Positions 47,827 to 60,110 of a stretch of 64,000 bases of DNA are shown one piece after another. Source of the stretch: Lunularia cruciata (lineage: Eukaryota > Streptophyta > Marchantiopsida > Lunulariales > Lunulariaceae); contig OX419756.1 of NCBI GenBank assembly GCA_948567375.1, positions 59,038,333 through 59,102,332 of the forward strand, in the 5' to 3' direction. Under the pieces are notes generated by a model. The model saw only the letters and a list, made by a program, of their open reading frames with translations, made no database searches and was not told where the DNA came from. Positions within the stretch are counted from its first letter, which is position 1. Each line of letters starts with the position of its first letter. Position numbers and translations under genes: made by a program.

Positions 47827-47985
47827 GGAGAGTTAGTCCTTAGTCACTACTTTAGAGTTATGGTGAAGAGTGACTCGACCTACTTGTTTACCTTCTTCTC
47901 TACACATATATATTCTTGCAGAACTCTGTCCCGCATACCATTCTTTGGTGAACTTTGGTGGCTCCACTATCATTTTTCGTTTTGC
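47827..47985 (+). repeat. Truncated solo LTR of copia family A
   Basis: Matches about the last 160 bp of the solo LTR at 16,270-16,517: gagagttagtccttagtcac, ctttagagtta-ggtgaagagt, cttctctac, attctttggtgaactttggt and ctccact. The first ~75 bp and the 5' TG end are missing. No target duplication was seen. Confidence 0.85.
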
Positions 47986-47989
47986 AATA

Positions 47990-50293
47990 CCTTGACTTTG
48001 AAGAGTGAAGACATGATTAATACAAAAATAACACCATATACTTTATCCTTCCCATATTTGCAAAACTATAATCAATCACATCCTTTCTTGTCTGAGTAGA
48101 TGCAAACTCTAAAACACTAATGATAAAATTTTATTTTTATATACAAAACTTCAAATAAATTATAATAAAATAAGAGTATACAAGTCAATAGAACAAAATT
48201 ACAACCTATCTCTCCTGTACTAAAATAGTCCTTCCAAAGTAAAATATCTAACTATAACTATCCCTCTTTTCCCTTTTAAATTTTCTATAAACTTTAATTT
48301 GAATACCATTAAAACCAAAATTTAAAATGATCTATTTATGTAGTAGCTGCTATCATGCAACGTATAACCTAACCTAATGCATACTTTCAAAGTGCCCTTC
48401 TTCTCTCTCCTCCGCCCTCCGTCCCCTCGTCCGTCGTCGTCTTTGCTCATATGCTGTAGTGATGGTTGATGTAGACGCCGCGAGATTAAAATGGGAATTA
48501 CCATGAAGGGTAATTGCAATTTCCGCACACCAATGATCCAAACTTTCTTACTGCTACCCACGTGGTATTCGCATGTATGAAAATTAACCGGGAGCGCGGG
48601 TCCAACGACCATGGTCTGTCTAGTATCCGGCGTGATGGGTTTTCCCATGGTCAGTTGTAAGAAGACCGAATCCCGGAGTACCACACACTAGCGGTTTCAG
48701 GTGGGTACTTATGTATTCCGTATCCATTCTGTAGAATGATTACGTTTCATCCCGTCAAGTACCGTAGAATACGGTGCGATAGAATATTCCGAGGTATATC
48801 CCAGGTGACAATATTTTACGGAATTCAGTCCTGTTCCGGCAATATTCCTGCTTCCTCGAGAATCATTTCTACGGTCCCATACAAGGTTAGCGGCTGTGTT
48901 GTCTGCGAGTCATCCCGTAAATGTAGACGGAAATTACGTCACTTCCTTAGCAATGCAGTGAAATGCAAATGAAACCCTCTACTGCATATTACAGCGGGAC
49001 TCCGGTCCAAGGACAAGTAATGGGTGACACTTACACATAGTGTACGCGGAAGTAGTTTCTGGACGATAGGGGTAAGAAGAAGTTCAAATGACTTTTCAGG
49101 GGAAGAGGAAGTTCATGTCTGGACATAATAGCATCCTTCTTGTTCCCACACACGGTCGCGTTCTTCCGACATAATTAGCAGAGTTCCAATACTTGATGTA
49201 CTTATGTACAGTTTATAAATGCAATTCAGGAAATGTGAATTTATGCTGGAGGAAACCATAATTTCTTGATCTTTTCCCTTTCCGACCTTTGAACGTCACT
49301 GAATCGTAAGTTGGCTGAGGATTGAATGCCATCATGGGAGTCTCTAGTCTAATCAGATCTAATTTGCAAGATGAATAGGGTATATTAGCGATAAGATAAA
49401 CAGCTATTCAATTTAACATGTACCCGTTATTTGTTAAAGAACCTCTTAAAGACCAGAGAACTTGGCAAACTCTCTCGGTAGGCCGCAGCTGATACTCCTG
49501 GTGCTCGTCCCCTACGCTGTGAAAGAAAGGGTGAGGAAAGAGGGAGAGCGGGTAAAGTAAAAGTATGGTTTAGTGGTGAGATTTGGCGACGGTGAGAACT
49601 GACTACTGGCTCCACCTCCGGAGAAAGATGTGGATACCGTAGCAGGAAGGCACTGACAGATGTTGGTGATGTTGAAATTGTGATCGTCACAGGATGAATG
49701 CGAGGCGAAAAGAACTTGAAGAAAGAAGAGACGAAGGGTTCCGCTTTGTGTTTGTTTTTTTTGGTCTCTTGGTGGAGAGAATGAGAGGTGATTGACACAT
49801 TTCTGTGACAGGAGGGGTTAGGAGTAGTGTACTAGGGTTTAAAGCGAGTTTAGGGGATTGGGAGGAGCGGAGAGCGGGGGCCAAATTTGAGAGATTTTTC
49901 TTCTTTCTTGTTTTGAGGGATTGGAGAAGGATGACTATCTTCACTTCCTACTGGTTGTACTACTACTAGGCTCTTCCACTCCCTCCCTGCCTGCCTGAAG
50001 AGGCATAGACATCACAGGTTGGGCCCATTGTATTTTGTTCCTCCTTGTGTTTTGTCTTTCACTTTTTCGTGTTTCGATTCCTTTCTATCCATATGTCTTT
50101 CGTTTCTTGCTGCTCTCCTCGTTGGACAGCTGCCTCTTGCCTTACTACATTATTTCAGTTCAGTTTCATCTGTCCCTCTCTCTCTCTCCCACACACCCAC
50201 ACACGCTGGTTTTTCTTTCGCGCTAGTGGAGAGGAGAGAGTGAGAGAGAGAATGAAGTTTGAGTAGCTGAGTATCAGAAATACTCGTCATAAA
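47990..50293. other. Intergenic DNA and upstream region of RPAP1
   Basis: AT-rich to about 48,320, then more balanced. Minus frames at 48,322-48,684 and 49,427-49,944 have no recognisable domain. Just before the RPAP1 start there is a pyrimidine-rich leader with ctctctctctctcc and cacacacccacacac (about 50,170-50,205), usual for a plant 5' leader. The transcription start was not located. Confidence 0.4.
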
Positions 50294-53200
50294 ATGGGTT
50301 CTCAGCCGAAGGTCATTCGGCTCTCGAATTCCACTCTGCCATCGGATGAGGTCCATCCTGAGGAGGAGCCTCCGGAAAAGAAGCCGGAGCCAATGATTGT
50401 GGGAAGTATCAGAGAAAAAGGGTTCTCAGCTCAAACGGGCAAAAATTCTACCCCTCAGCCCAGAGTGACAGCATTTCCAGTTGCTAGACATCGGTCGGAA
50501 GGGCCAGTGAGTACCTAGTCGCCACATGATGTTTTGTGTAGATTACATTGTTACAAACATTTGGTTTTGTTTTATTTTCACATTTTCTGATGATGCCGCG
50601 CATGTTTCATGCAGCGTTACAATTGATAGAAGTTGCTGAGTTGACTAGTTGCCCTTGTAACACTTGAATTCGCACTCTGGTTTCTCAATTGCTGGTTTCT
50701 CAATTGCTCGTCGAAGTGATAAAGTGTTGAATTTCCTTTGGGTAATTGATACACTAAACCACTTCTGTCGGCGCACCCTCCGAATTGTGATGCAGTATTG
50801 GGCTCCGGCATCGAGAAAGGACGTACAAGCAACGATGGTGGACAACGGAGAGGATGAAGGAACAGATATGGTTGGTTTTGCCGAACCTCTGCAAAAGAGG
50901 AAAGAAGGGCAGTCTGGGATAGCCAGTCAGTGGCGCATTAGCAGGAAAGCGCATCCTAACGAGAGATTGCAATCGGAAGGAATAGCTACTGTAACACCGA
51001 GCGTAGACAGAGTACGTAGGGCAACTTCCAGCATTGAGCAAAGTTGTGAAGACGCAGAAGCTGTTATTAGTGAAAATGGCTTACAGGTGAAGGAGAAAGA
51101 AACGTTGGTTACAGAGACACGATTGGAATCAGAATCCAGGTCAGATAAAGGGCTTAGAAAGTGCGGGATGGTGGAAACTGTAAGCAAGGAAATCGACTTG
51201 GAAAACAGAAAAGCTTTGTTTAACATGTCCTCTGCTGAGGTTGCGGAAGCTCAAGCTGAGCTTTCAGAGAAATTACGACCTGAACTCTTAGAATTGCTTC
51301 GAAGACGTGGACTAGACAAGGAACGAAAGCGGTTGTCGGAAGTAAAAGGAATTGCTCGGAGTAGAGTTATTGAAGGAGTTAGTTCAGGTACGAACGACGA
51401 GGCAATAGGGAAGGCAGTAGAACATGGCAGGACCCTAGATGATAGTGGGCGTGATCAAAGTTCCACCACTGCAGCGAAGATTGAAAGTACAGAAACCCAT
51501 AGAAATCAAAATTCAGACTCACCTCTTAAAAATCTGGTGATGAAGGAATCACCAAATCAAGTTGTTCCTGGAGCGGAATCGGCACCGGAGTCAGAATCCT
51601 CTCGTCTAAAAGGAGAAGGCGAGGCTACTCCACCTGATTTCTGGACCCTTAGAGTTGAGGCTATCAGGCTACTTCGGTTTAATCTCGATGGTACCGTGCT
51701 TTCATTCGATCCCGCGAAGGAGGAATCAGCCTCCATCCCACCCAATTCTGCTGGTATACTTCAAAGCCAATCTCCCCTCTTCTTTATTCTCACAAATAGG
51801 ACTATCAGCACAAGCGGTTCTTGGTCACGAAGCAAAGTGGTGGAGATTTCACGGAGAAATTCGTGTCAAGGACTCAACGTGGTCTTTGCTATTAAACAGA
51901 TGCGATTGTCTGCTTTGATATTCTTGGCTTTTCTTTTTTATTAATCGTTCTCTTGGTGTTCAAAACGACTCCACTTCATCGTTCTTCATCTTACTTCGAT
52001 ATCGTTGATGCTCTTTAACTGCAGAGGGTGTTGCAACCACGTATCAACACAACGCACTTAGTGCTGTCGAGCGCGACATGCTGCGAACAGAGGGGGACCC
52101 AGCTGGAGTTGGTTACACTCTGAAGGAGGCCTTAGGTCTTGTGCGAAGCACGGTAGGTTGGTTGGTGGGGTGGGTGTGTATCAGTCTTTATGTCCACAAT
52201 TCAAACTGGTGAGGTTTGCGCGCTCATGCTGATGATATTTCTCAGCTGAAACGCGAAGAGGAAGTGAGAGGGTGGATGGATGGAGCTGTGAATATTTTGT
52301 GTCGGTGTGATTCCTATTGGACAAAAGTTTATCATCAGAACGTCAAATTCAAGTTTTTTTGCCAGCCTACCAATTTGTTCTCAAGAGGAAGATTTTCATC
52401 TATCTACGCAGGTTGCTGGACAACGGTCTGTAGCTCTTCGCCTGATCGCGGCAGTGTTGGAGAAAGCAGTTCGTGGCTTGCAGATGCAGCAGTCACAACC
52501 ATCCAAGCTCGGAGATGCAGAAACACCTGTGGATTGGCAGGCTGTTTGGGCATATGCACTAGGTCCTGAGGCAGAACTAGTCTTAACTCTCAGGTTTGTG
52601 TTTATAGTTCTTGTTTGTGACTAGTCTTTGTAGCTAGTTACTTTTCACCTTGGTTTATCCTATTGTCTTTCTATAACGTTGCTCAAATTTATCGTGTTAG
52701 GGTCCGTCACAGGATTTGTCCACTTTCTGGTGACTCATCCGGAAGTGGAGAACTCTGTTGATCATCGCCTGATGTGTTTCAGATGATTTCGTATTGGACA
52801 GATTAGCGCTGGACGATGGGCATTCCACAGTTGTTGCTGCATGTGCTCGAGCAATGCAAGCACTACTAAGCTACTCTGCAAATGAGAGCTATTTTGATTC
52901 CCTTGAGGTCCTTACCTTTCTGGCTTGTCTCATATTTTCAGAATTTCTACATAACTTAAGAGTTCTTTTCCTGGCTCTGGCGGGTTGTCGGTCCGTCCAA
53001 GGGAGGGAAGAAAGAAAAGGCCGCAACGCTAAAAAGCGTACCTTGTATATAAAACTTTAGTGCCATTCATTAAACATCATTCTGTAGTCTCGCTTCCGAG
53101 TGAATGGGCAATGAAAGTCAATCTAGAGTGAATGAAGACCTCTTCAGAGATTTTAATTTATGTCTATATAATAAGGTACTTCGCAGGTGGATCAAGCTCT

Positions 53201-56200
53201 CTGTTGTTTTCTCCTGCAAGTACTTGCGATTTTTATCATTGCTGGACGCAAACATGTTTTTCTTGGTCCCTGGGTGCTTTCAGGGTCTCTGGCCTGGAGT
53301 CAATGTGATTTATACTGCACCTATATTTCGGAGGAAAACCAAGCACGATGAAGGTTTTATTGGAAGCGGTCGTTGGAAGTATAATGTAAAGAGAAGCGAG
53401 ATGTTTCCTTTCTCGGGCACCTCTGCGCATGAACAAGTCGAGGAGGAAGGAAAGGATACAGTTGGAGAGGATGGGCATATTGCTAATAAAGACGTTGCAG
53501 CTGGTCTGTTGCGGATGGGATTATTACCACGCATACGGTACATTCTTGAGGTAGCTCTTCAATCTAACTCGTTCAATCCTACTGCCAATAATGGCGCAAT
53601 ACCAGTGATTGCAACGGCACATGATTGCTTCTTGTCCTGGTTGTATGACATCGATCTTACTTTGCGTACAACTTCAAGTGTCGTTGCATAGAGTCCTCTT
53701 AGTGACATCCAAGATCAAATTAAGGCGAAAAATACATAGGCGAATAACTTGGTCGGGTTTGTCCATTACCTTGTGGCTAGACGCTCTAAAGAAGGGAGTC
53801 TTCACCTAGAACTTCGCTTCAGATCTAAACTTTACCGCACTTAATGTTGAGGAGTTGAGATTACCAAAGCGTCCAAACCGTAAGATTTTAATGAGACCTC
53901 ATTCGTCGAGTAAGTTATCTATTTTGAGAACGTAATGGAGCACAGGTTTAAATGAAGTAATGCTGGCCGCCATGCGACCCTAAGGTAAGAGCATCTATCT
54001 GTTTTGCAGGTACATAAGCTAATTGTAGCTGATGACGCGTTGTTGTGCATACTGATTTCGTTGGCGAGGCACTCTCCCGCAGCTGCAGCAGCAATTATGA
54101 CGTGCCCACGACTGCTTGATACGGTTCTTAGTCGCTTCATCGGTAAAGATGGAAACGAGTCCGAGGAATCGTGGTCGTGTCAGCTGAAAGCTGTTCGATT
54201 TCTCAAAGTACGGCACCTACTCAGAGTAAATTAGTTTTGGAAGCTAGAAATGACTATTTTATTATCTGCTTTACGTGCAATTGTGACTGTTAGTCATTTT
54301 TGTAAGTTGAAGTATCTAAAAGAAACAGTGAAATAATTCTCATGCTCGTCAGAGTTTAGCTATCTCTCAGGGTCGTTTTGACACCCATTTCTCTTCGTGT
54401 CTGCCGAAAGGTTAGTTGCCGGTCGTATTTTTCTCAGTACATCCCTCTTGTCGGTGCAGGTCTTGTCTCAGGCAAGCAGATCAAATTGTGTGTACTTTAA
54501 GAAGTGCGGAGCACTTGCAATCTTATTGAGGCCGTTGTCACAGCGGCCTTCTCCAGATTCGTTGTCACACGGACCGGAGTCACTAAGAGGGTTCTATGCA
54601 ACGACACTTGAAATTATACGTTTCTGGAGAGTCTGCCTTAATTACCGGATCGGTCTCTCATTCTTCACTGACAATTATCCAACTCTCTGTATGTGGCTTG
54701 TACCCTTGTCCAAGGAGGAGATCCTCGGTGGGGGCAGCGATGCTTCTTTCAGTTTAGCTATGGAATCATACAGTTTACTTGAGAATATTGCCAGGACTCT
54801 GCCGGTCCTGCATGACAAACTCAGCCCCTCTGTCGCCATGGCCGGACAGCTTGGTAGTTTGAACTGGTCCTGGAGCGTGGCAATGACCATGTTGAATACT
54901 GCTTTGAAATGGTTGTCTTCAGACCGTATTTCTGCCGTTCATCAGCTTCTAGACCAGTTCCATCAGGTGGATGGAGGAACACCAGAACACGGGATCATTC
55001 TTAAAACAAGGGCAAGGAAGGTCCTTGGGATATTGGCTGCGGTGTTGCATTTTCTAGCTACCGTCTGTGAGAAGATAGTGCCAGAAAAGGAATTGGCAGG
55101 CTGTTTAGAAGATCCGAGCACATTTTCAATGCCTTGGTTGCCTACTTTTGTTCCCCATCTGGGTATTGCTCTAGCTAGTTGTGGATTGCTTAGTTACTCA
55201 GAGAAGGATCCGGACCAGCAGGACCCGAAAGTCAACCAGACACAGAGTCTCTTAGATTTTTTGTGCTTTTGCTTATCGAGAAGGGATAATGATTCTCTGC
55301 TAGTTGCTCTGAACTGTCAACACGCTTTAGTACGGGTTAGCAGTATGGTTGACAAACTCATCTGTATCAACAAACCAAAAGGTGTTCCTGGACCACTGGA
55401 CCAGCCTCTGGCACATACTATTTTAGATCAGGGTTTAGTAGTGTCTGCTCAAGGTGACTTGAGAAAGTTGGCGATTGTAACTGGAAGCGCAATAACCTCA
55501 CGGAGCCACTTGGTTGATATGAGCGTCCGGGGGGGTCCTGCCCCTGGTGTTGGTGTTGGCTGGGGATCATTATGTGGTGGCGCTTGGTCGAAAGATGTCA
55601 TGGTGGCCCAGACTAGTGCTAGGTTGCATCTAGAATTATTATCTGTGTTGGCACTTAAGCTCCCTTCAAGTCGCTCTCAAAATGACTTGCAGGCACTGGA
55701 GTCAAAACGAAACAGACATCGGGCCGGGGTCCATTTTGAAGATATATGGAAGATCAACACAGGTCTAGCAATTGCAGTTCTGGCTACCCCTCCAAACACG
55801 GATTTGGTAGTGAAAGGATGCTCGATGACGATCTTTCATCGGTCCAGTCTATCGTTACTAATGCAAAAGATTGAAGAAGGTCTGTTGAGGTGGAGGAATA
55901 CCTATGCCGAAGAGTTTGTCCACGGTTATGGTCCAGGGTATAATTTGTTGGATACCGAGTATCTAAGGGAAGTTCTTGTCCAGCATGTTCGGAGTTTCTG
56001 GCTGGCCATAAAGAGGACGAAACGTCAAGAAGATGATGTGGCGGGTGCGTATTCTTCTGAGTCAAACGGGAGCTCGAAGTCCAAGCTTTTCACCGTGCCT
56101 GAAGATCATACAGTAGGTACTGTTCCAGTAATCGAGAGTTTAGCTCAAGAGTTTGCTGGACAAAGGCTTCCTCTTCCTTCGCATTGGTACCTCAGCCCAC

Positions 56201-57698
56201 TCGTTACTGATACGTCACGAGCCAGAGTGAAGGATACAGTTGTTGGCAATGACATCATGAGAGGTGGAGTGCTTGAGGAAGTTGTTACGGCCGGTCTCGC
56301 GTTTTTCCTGGGAATGGAAAGTTTAATGACGGACAAAACAGGGTTAGGACCGCACATCCCGCTAGTGAGGAAGATTCATAGTCTATCCTGTGTCTTTGTT
56401 TCTGGAGGTGATGTATTTCTTCAGCCTCTTGCACGACATTTGATTGGAGCTCTCCAGGATGTTATCGGCTGTCAGCTCGAGGAGTCAAGTTCTGTGTCCG
56501 AGAGCGAACATGGGAGAGAAGTTGAAGTTTTGAGAGAAGCAACGTCAGAAGTGCAGGTCCATGGCTATCCAGCTATAGGCTCTGCCAAACATTTGCGGAC
56601 TGAGGCAGCGGAAACTCGGGAACGGCCAAGGCTGGACTTTGAGGGCATCATTGATCCGAGCTATATGACTTTCGCGGAGATGATCGCCGAAGTGTTCAGT
56701 GCCTCTTCCTTTGGAGATCTCGTCTTTGGACGGCAGGTAGCGCTGCATTTGTGGACTGCAGCACCTGATATCATCCGTCTTGCTACTTGGCGGGTTTTAG
56801 CTGATGCAAGAGTGTTGAACTTACTTCCTCCAATAAGCGGATGCTGTGGTCAGCCTAAGAGATATCTGTACCCGATCGAGGTATTTACAACTGATTTTCC
56901 TGCTTGATGATTTCAGTAGCCTCGTCTTTGGTTTCTTTTCAGGCAGCATAAAAGATTATTGAGTTATTGCAAGTGAGAAAAATCCTGGTCCCGTAACAGC
57001 CTGGTTATGTAAATTCTAATTGTTGTGATTATGTCGTTAATGTGCAGACTGATCAGAAGATGTTAGAAGCCTATGTGTCTGCTTGGACCTCCGGTGCTCT
57101 TGACAAGGCAGCCACTCGTAATACCTTGCCTTTCAGGCTCGCAATGCATCACCTTGGCGGGTATATATTCGATAAGACGGATGATGGAGAAGATCCATTA
57201 ACGCAGAGAAAGCTTGCAAGATCGTTGATGCGGAGCACCATGCGGAGATCTGATCGACAGGTTTGCTTAAGATCCTTATCGTCCCTGGTCTTAAGCCCGA
57301 AAAAACTATATGTTACTATCTATGTGTAGCGTTCTTGCAAGTCTATTAGAAGCCACCTCTACACTAGGATTGAGGAACTTGGCATTTTAATTAGGTGAAC
57401 TCTTGCTAAAGAAAATGGTCTTTGAAGAGAATTATAGACGACTAGAGCATGGGACCAGTTTAGTAGAATGTTTTAGTTTAGTAGCTTTTCTCTCTTTCCT
57501 CCATCGTTTCAGCTAACTATGGTTGGGATGCAGGCAATGCTTATTCGACTGATTCTTGGCTCCAATGGTGACCAACCTTCGGTGGACGTGAAGGAACAGA
57601 CGAAGGCAAGATTGGCGTTCCTGACGATGGCTTGTGAAGGGGATGGTATGCTCCTCGGGGAAATTCAACGTGTATATAGTACTATCTTGCCGTCTTGA
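50294..57698 (+). CDS. IYO: RPAP1 / MINIYO (RNA polymerase II-associated protein 1)
   Basis: Ten exons join in phase with GT-AG introns: 50,294-50,506; 50,796-51,753; 52,025-52,152; 52,412-52,593; 52,802-52,907; 53,284-53,550; 54,010-54,207; 54,460-56,880; 57,048-57,260; 57,534-57,698. The total is 4,851 nt, 1,616 residues, somewhat longer than Arabidopsis IYO. N-terminus: MIVGSIREKGFS and FPVARHRSEGP (residues 34-71). RPAP1_N: about residues 215-245, SSAEVAEAQAELSEKLRPEL. RPAP1_C: LRFNLDGTV at about 364 and ERDMLRTEGDPAGVGYTLKE at about 406-425. The helical-repeat body follows; FSASSFGDLVFGRQVALHLW (about 1,428) and AYVSAWTSGALDKAATRN (about 1,498) are conserved tracts. In plants IYO binds RNA polymerase II, moves to the nucleus, and promotes elongation and the start of differentiation. 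The frame is clean, so it looks functional. Exact acceptors of exons 5 and 6 were chosen by phase and similarity. Confidence 0.95.
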
Positions 57699-58051
57699 GA
57701 GGGTGGATCGACGTTACTTTATTTGGATAGTGTGATTTCCGACTAAGTTGTACAATACAACCCACTTGATCGGCGCTGCTAAGTGCAAAGGCCTCTGCCA
57801 CTTCCCAATTTTAAACGCCATCCTTTTTGTACATGTAGTCTGAGAGGGCCTTTCATGAGCAATAACGCTACTAGGCCGACCAACCAACAAATGTTGGGAT
57901 ACAAAGATTAAAAAATGTAGTCTTACGTCATAGAGAGCTAAGTCCTGTATAGACTTTTGTACTGAAGATCCATTTTTAAGGAAGAAATTCGTCTACCTTT
58001 CTGGTAAAGCGGTCTCTGTCTACAACGCTTTTCTCGACTGCCTGAATCTGC
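57699..58051. other. RPAP1 3' flank
   Basis: Probable 3' UTR and terminator of RPAP1. No clean AATAAA stands out near the stop. Nothing else recognised. Confidence 0.4.
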
Positions 58052-58546
58052 TCAACTTCTTGTTCGTTTAACATACCTTCCTCTGCCACTGTTCATCAGT
58101 ACAGGTTTTGTCAAATTGTGTGCACCTTTTCCTTCTGGCTTCCTATTTTCTGCAGTTGGCATTGTACTGATACAAACTAGAAAACATGGACGGTAATACT
58201 TGTGCAGAGCTTCTCCAGGCAGTAAAATATGTCTTTCATGCAGCATGGAATTGAACCGTAAATCTCTCCGTGCTCTACGGAATTCAGGTTGAGGAAGGAG
58301 TCTATACGGTATAGAAAATTGTAGTTCACACGAGAGGTGGCCCTTCACGAGGTTGACGCGGCGTAGCAAGGAACCATTGCTGGAATCGTAGAAGGCCAAG
58401 TTATGTAATATTGCCATTATGAGATAGCGTCGTTCCGTATGCACCTGGTCACCAAGAAAAAAACATATGTATAATGTCATACCATTTCTGTTCTCGTATA
58501 CCAATATGTATAATGTCAATTTCCAGAGTAAAATAACATTGTCCAT
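58052..58546 (-). CDS. Unassigned open frame, possible exon
   Basis: A 164-codon minus frame. Its middle (from about 58,446, after an accag-like acceptor) reads QVHTERRYLIMAILHNLAFY and then RRARRDLRFNSMLHERHILL, ending in TKPVLMNSGRG next to an ag|gtatgt donor-like site. It has balanced codon use, unlike the AT-rich DNA around it. No domain is recognised. It could be a single exon of a gene convergent with RPAP1, a gene fragment, or chance. The N-terminal 30 codons are probably intron or UTR. Confidence 0.3.
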   Translation of the reverse strand: MDNVILLWKLTLYILVYENRNGMTLYICFFLGDQVHTERRYLIMAILHNLAFYDSSNGSLLRRVNLVKGHLSCELQFSIPYRLLPQPEFRRARRDLRFNSMLHERHILLPGEALHKYYRPCFLVCISTMPTAENRKPEGKGAHNLTKPVLMNSGRGRYVKRTRS

Positions 58547-58695
58547 AAAGATTTTCAGTGTAAAACAGCATTGTCCGCTATGAATGTCTTATTCATGGTC
58601 CGGTCCAATTTGTTTAACATAATAATGTTTCTAAATTAATAAAACATTGATAATTTTATTTTGGAATTCAAAACATTCTGTATTATTTAGACATT

Positions 58696-58696
<1 letters not shown>

Positions 58697-58744
<48 letters not shown>
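58697..58744. repeat. (TA)n microsatellite
   Basis: About 23 uninterrupted TA repeats inside AT-rich DNA. Confidence 0.97.
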
Positions 58745-58748
<4 letters not shown>

Positions 58749-59340
58749 TTATGATTCATATATCAGTAATTTTATTAAATTATATATCATAGTAACTAAA
58801 AGTTTTGTTTGAAATATTTTAAATAAATTTTTTGTATTTATCTAAAACTCCTTCTGAATTATTTGATTAATATATATTTTAATTTTGTTCATAGTTTTTG
58901 AAGAATAAATTATTTTTTTAGAATTCTCTCAGTCCCACAAAACGATAGAGCCTATAGCCACCTCTTGCTCTAAATTACAACCTCTTCTACATTTTATTGT
59001 TATTCTTTGCTTCACCAATATCTTCCAAAATTTCCTCCCTAGCTGGGTTGTAGGTGACTTGCTGTTTTACAGAATAATTTAAAAGGTATGAATATCCAAT
59101 GTATCCTTGCAAAGAAAATGATTTAATTGTTCTTGAATTTCAATAAGAACCTCGGTCTCTTCAGTCACTTCAGGAATGGCATCACATAGTGTGGTTATAT
59201 CAGTCTGGGACATGAGGTTAAAGTTAGGAATGGGAGGCATCATGACGCCACAACCCATCTAAATTAATAATCTGTTTATTTAAATGATTTTAGACAGGTC
59301 CCTACAATATTAACTTAGATAGATTTTACCGTATTCGTGT
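58745..59340. other. AT-rich intergenic DNA, nothing recognised
   Basis: Low-complexity A/T sequence to about 58,930, then ordinary intergenic sequence without coding signal. Confidence 0.45.
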
Positions 59341-59344
59341 ATGA

Positions 59345-60110
59345 ATGTATGAGATTATGGAAGACTTGATACAATCCCCCGTTACTTATACTCGCATGTT
59401 CTTATATTGCGTTGAGTCTGTCCTCAGTGGATTCCCTGTTCTACGTATGGCGGCTGCACTAACTTCACTTATATACTACATGTGCTTCCTTTCTTTGTTT
59501 TTGAGCTGCAATTCCTGTGATGTGGGTTCTGCTTCCTTTTTTCGTCGCTCGGAGTGAGGGCTTTATGTCTAGATCAACGACAGGAAATCAGGACGAGAAG
59601 TATAGCGCTTTTAGCCATTCCGGTCATAATGTCTTCGTGCAGACCTCCAGTGATTTGCTTACACAAACTACGCTTCGCTATGATTGTCAAGGGTTAGTAT
59701 CCACTGCCTGGATACGTGACTGTGATCGGACAGTTCCACTGCGTCGAAATAGACTTTCTATTCCAAAGTGGTCTCAGGTTTCATCATGTTTGCATCGCTA
59801 TATATGACTACTAACCATTCGGTGCATTTCTAACCTGTAGGCTTTAACATACGAATCAAGTCAAGAGCTCTAGAGAGTGGTGAAGGCATTCCCGTGCAAT
59901 CTGGGATGGTTTGACTACACTAGAACAGCCCGTCGCAGGGAATGAAAACATTGAATGCTTTAGTAAGACTCCGCTCGTCGTCGCCTTTGCTTTATGTTCT
60001 TCACAAGTCAATGTCCATTTTCGAGTTCAGGCTGAAGGAATAGCCAGAATGAAGTTGGTGCTACATTCTCAATTGGCTCGACACTCTACTTTCAGCTACT
60101 TGCATGGCTG
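59345..60110 (+). pseudogene. Coding-like tract of unknown family
   Basis: Three + strand pieces have coding-like composition: 59,345-59,557 (MEDLIQSPVTYTRMFLYCVE, partly hydrophobic), 59,517-59,775 (QTTLRYDCQGLVSTAWIRDC and VPLRRNRLSIPKWSQ, ending at a |gtttca donor-like site), and about 59,840-60,060 after a gtag acceptor-like site, with in-frame stops. No domain is recognised. It could be a decayed gene or a spliced one I cannot assemble. Confidence 0.25.

Noticed and set aside
48736..48972. 78-codon + frame in the GC-neutral stretch before RPAP1
   Set aside because: No domain, no splice context, and repeated attagaata/gtagaata-like words suggest a decayed non-coding repeat.
49427..49944. 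Two overlapping minus frames upstream of RPAP1
   Set aside because: Low-complexity Ser/Pro/Leu sequence with no domain. It could be a divergent transcript, but nothing supports a protein.
50754..51226. Minus frames inside RPAP1 exon 2
   Set aside because: Shadows of the RPAP1 coding frame.
53104..53691. 195-codon + frame as an independent gene
   Set aside because: Only 53,284-53,550 is RPAP1 exon 6. The rest of the frame lies in introns and does not match the family.
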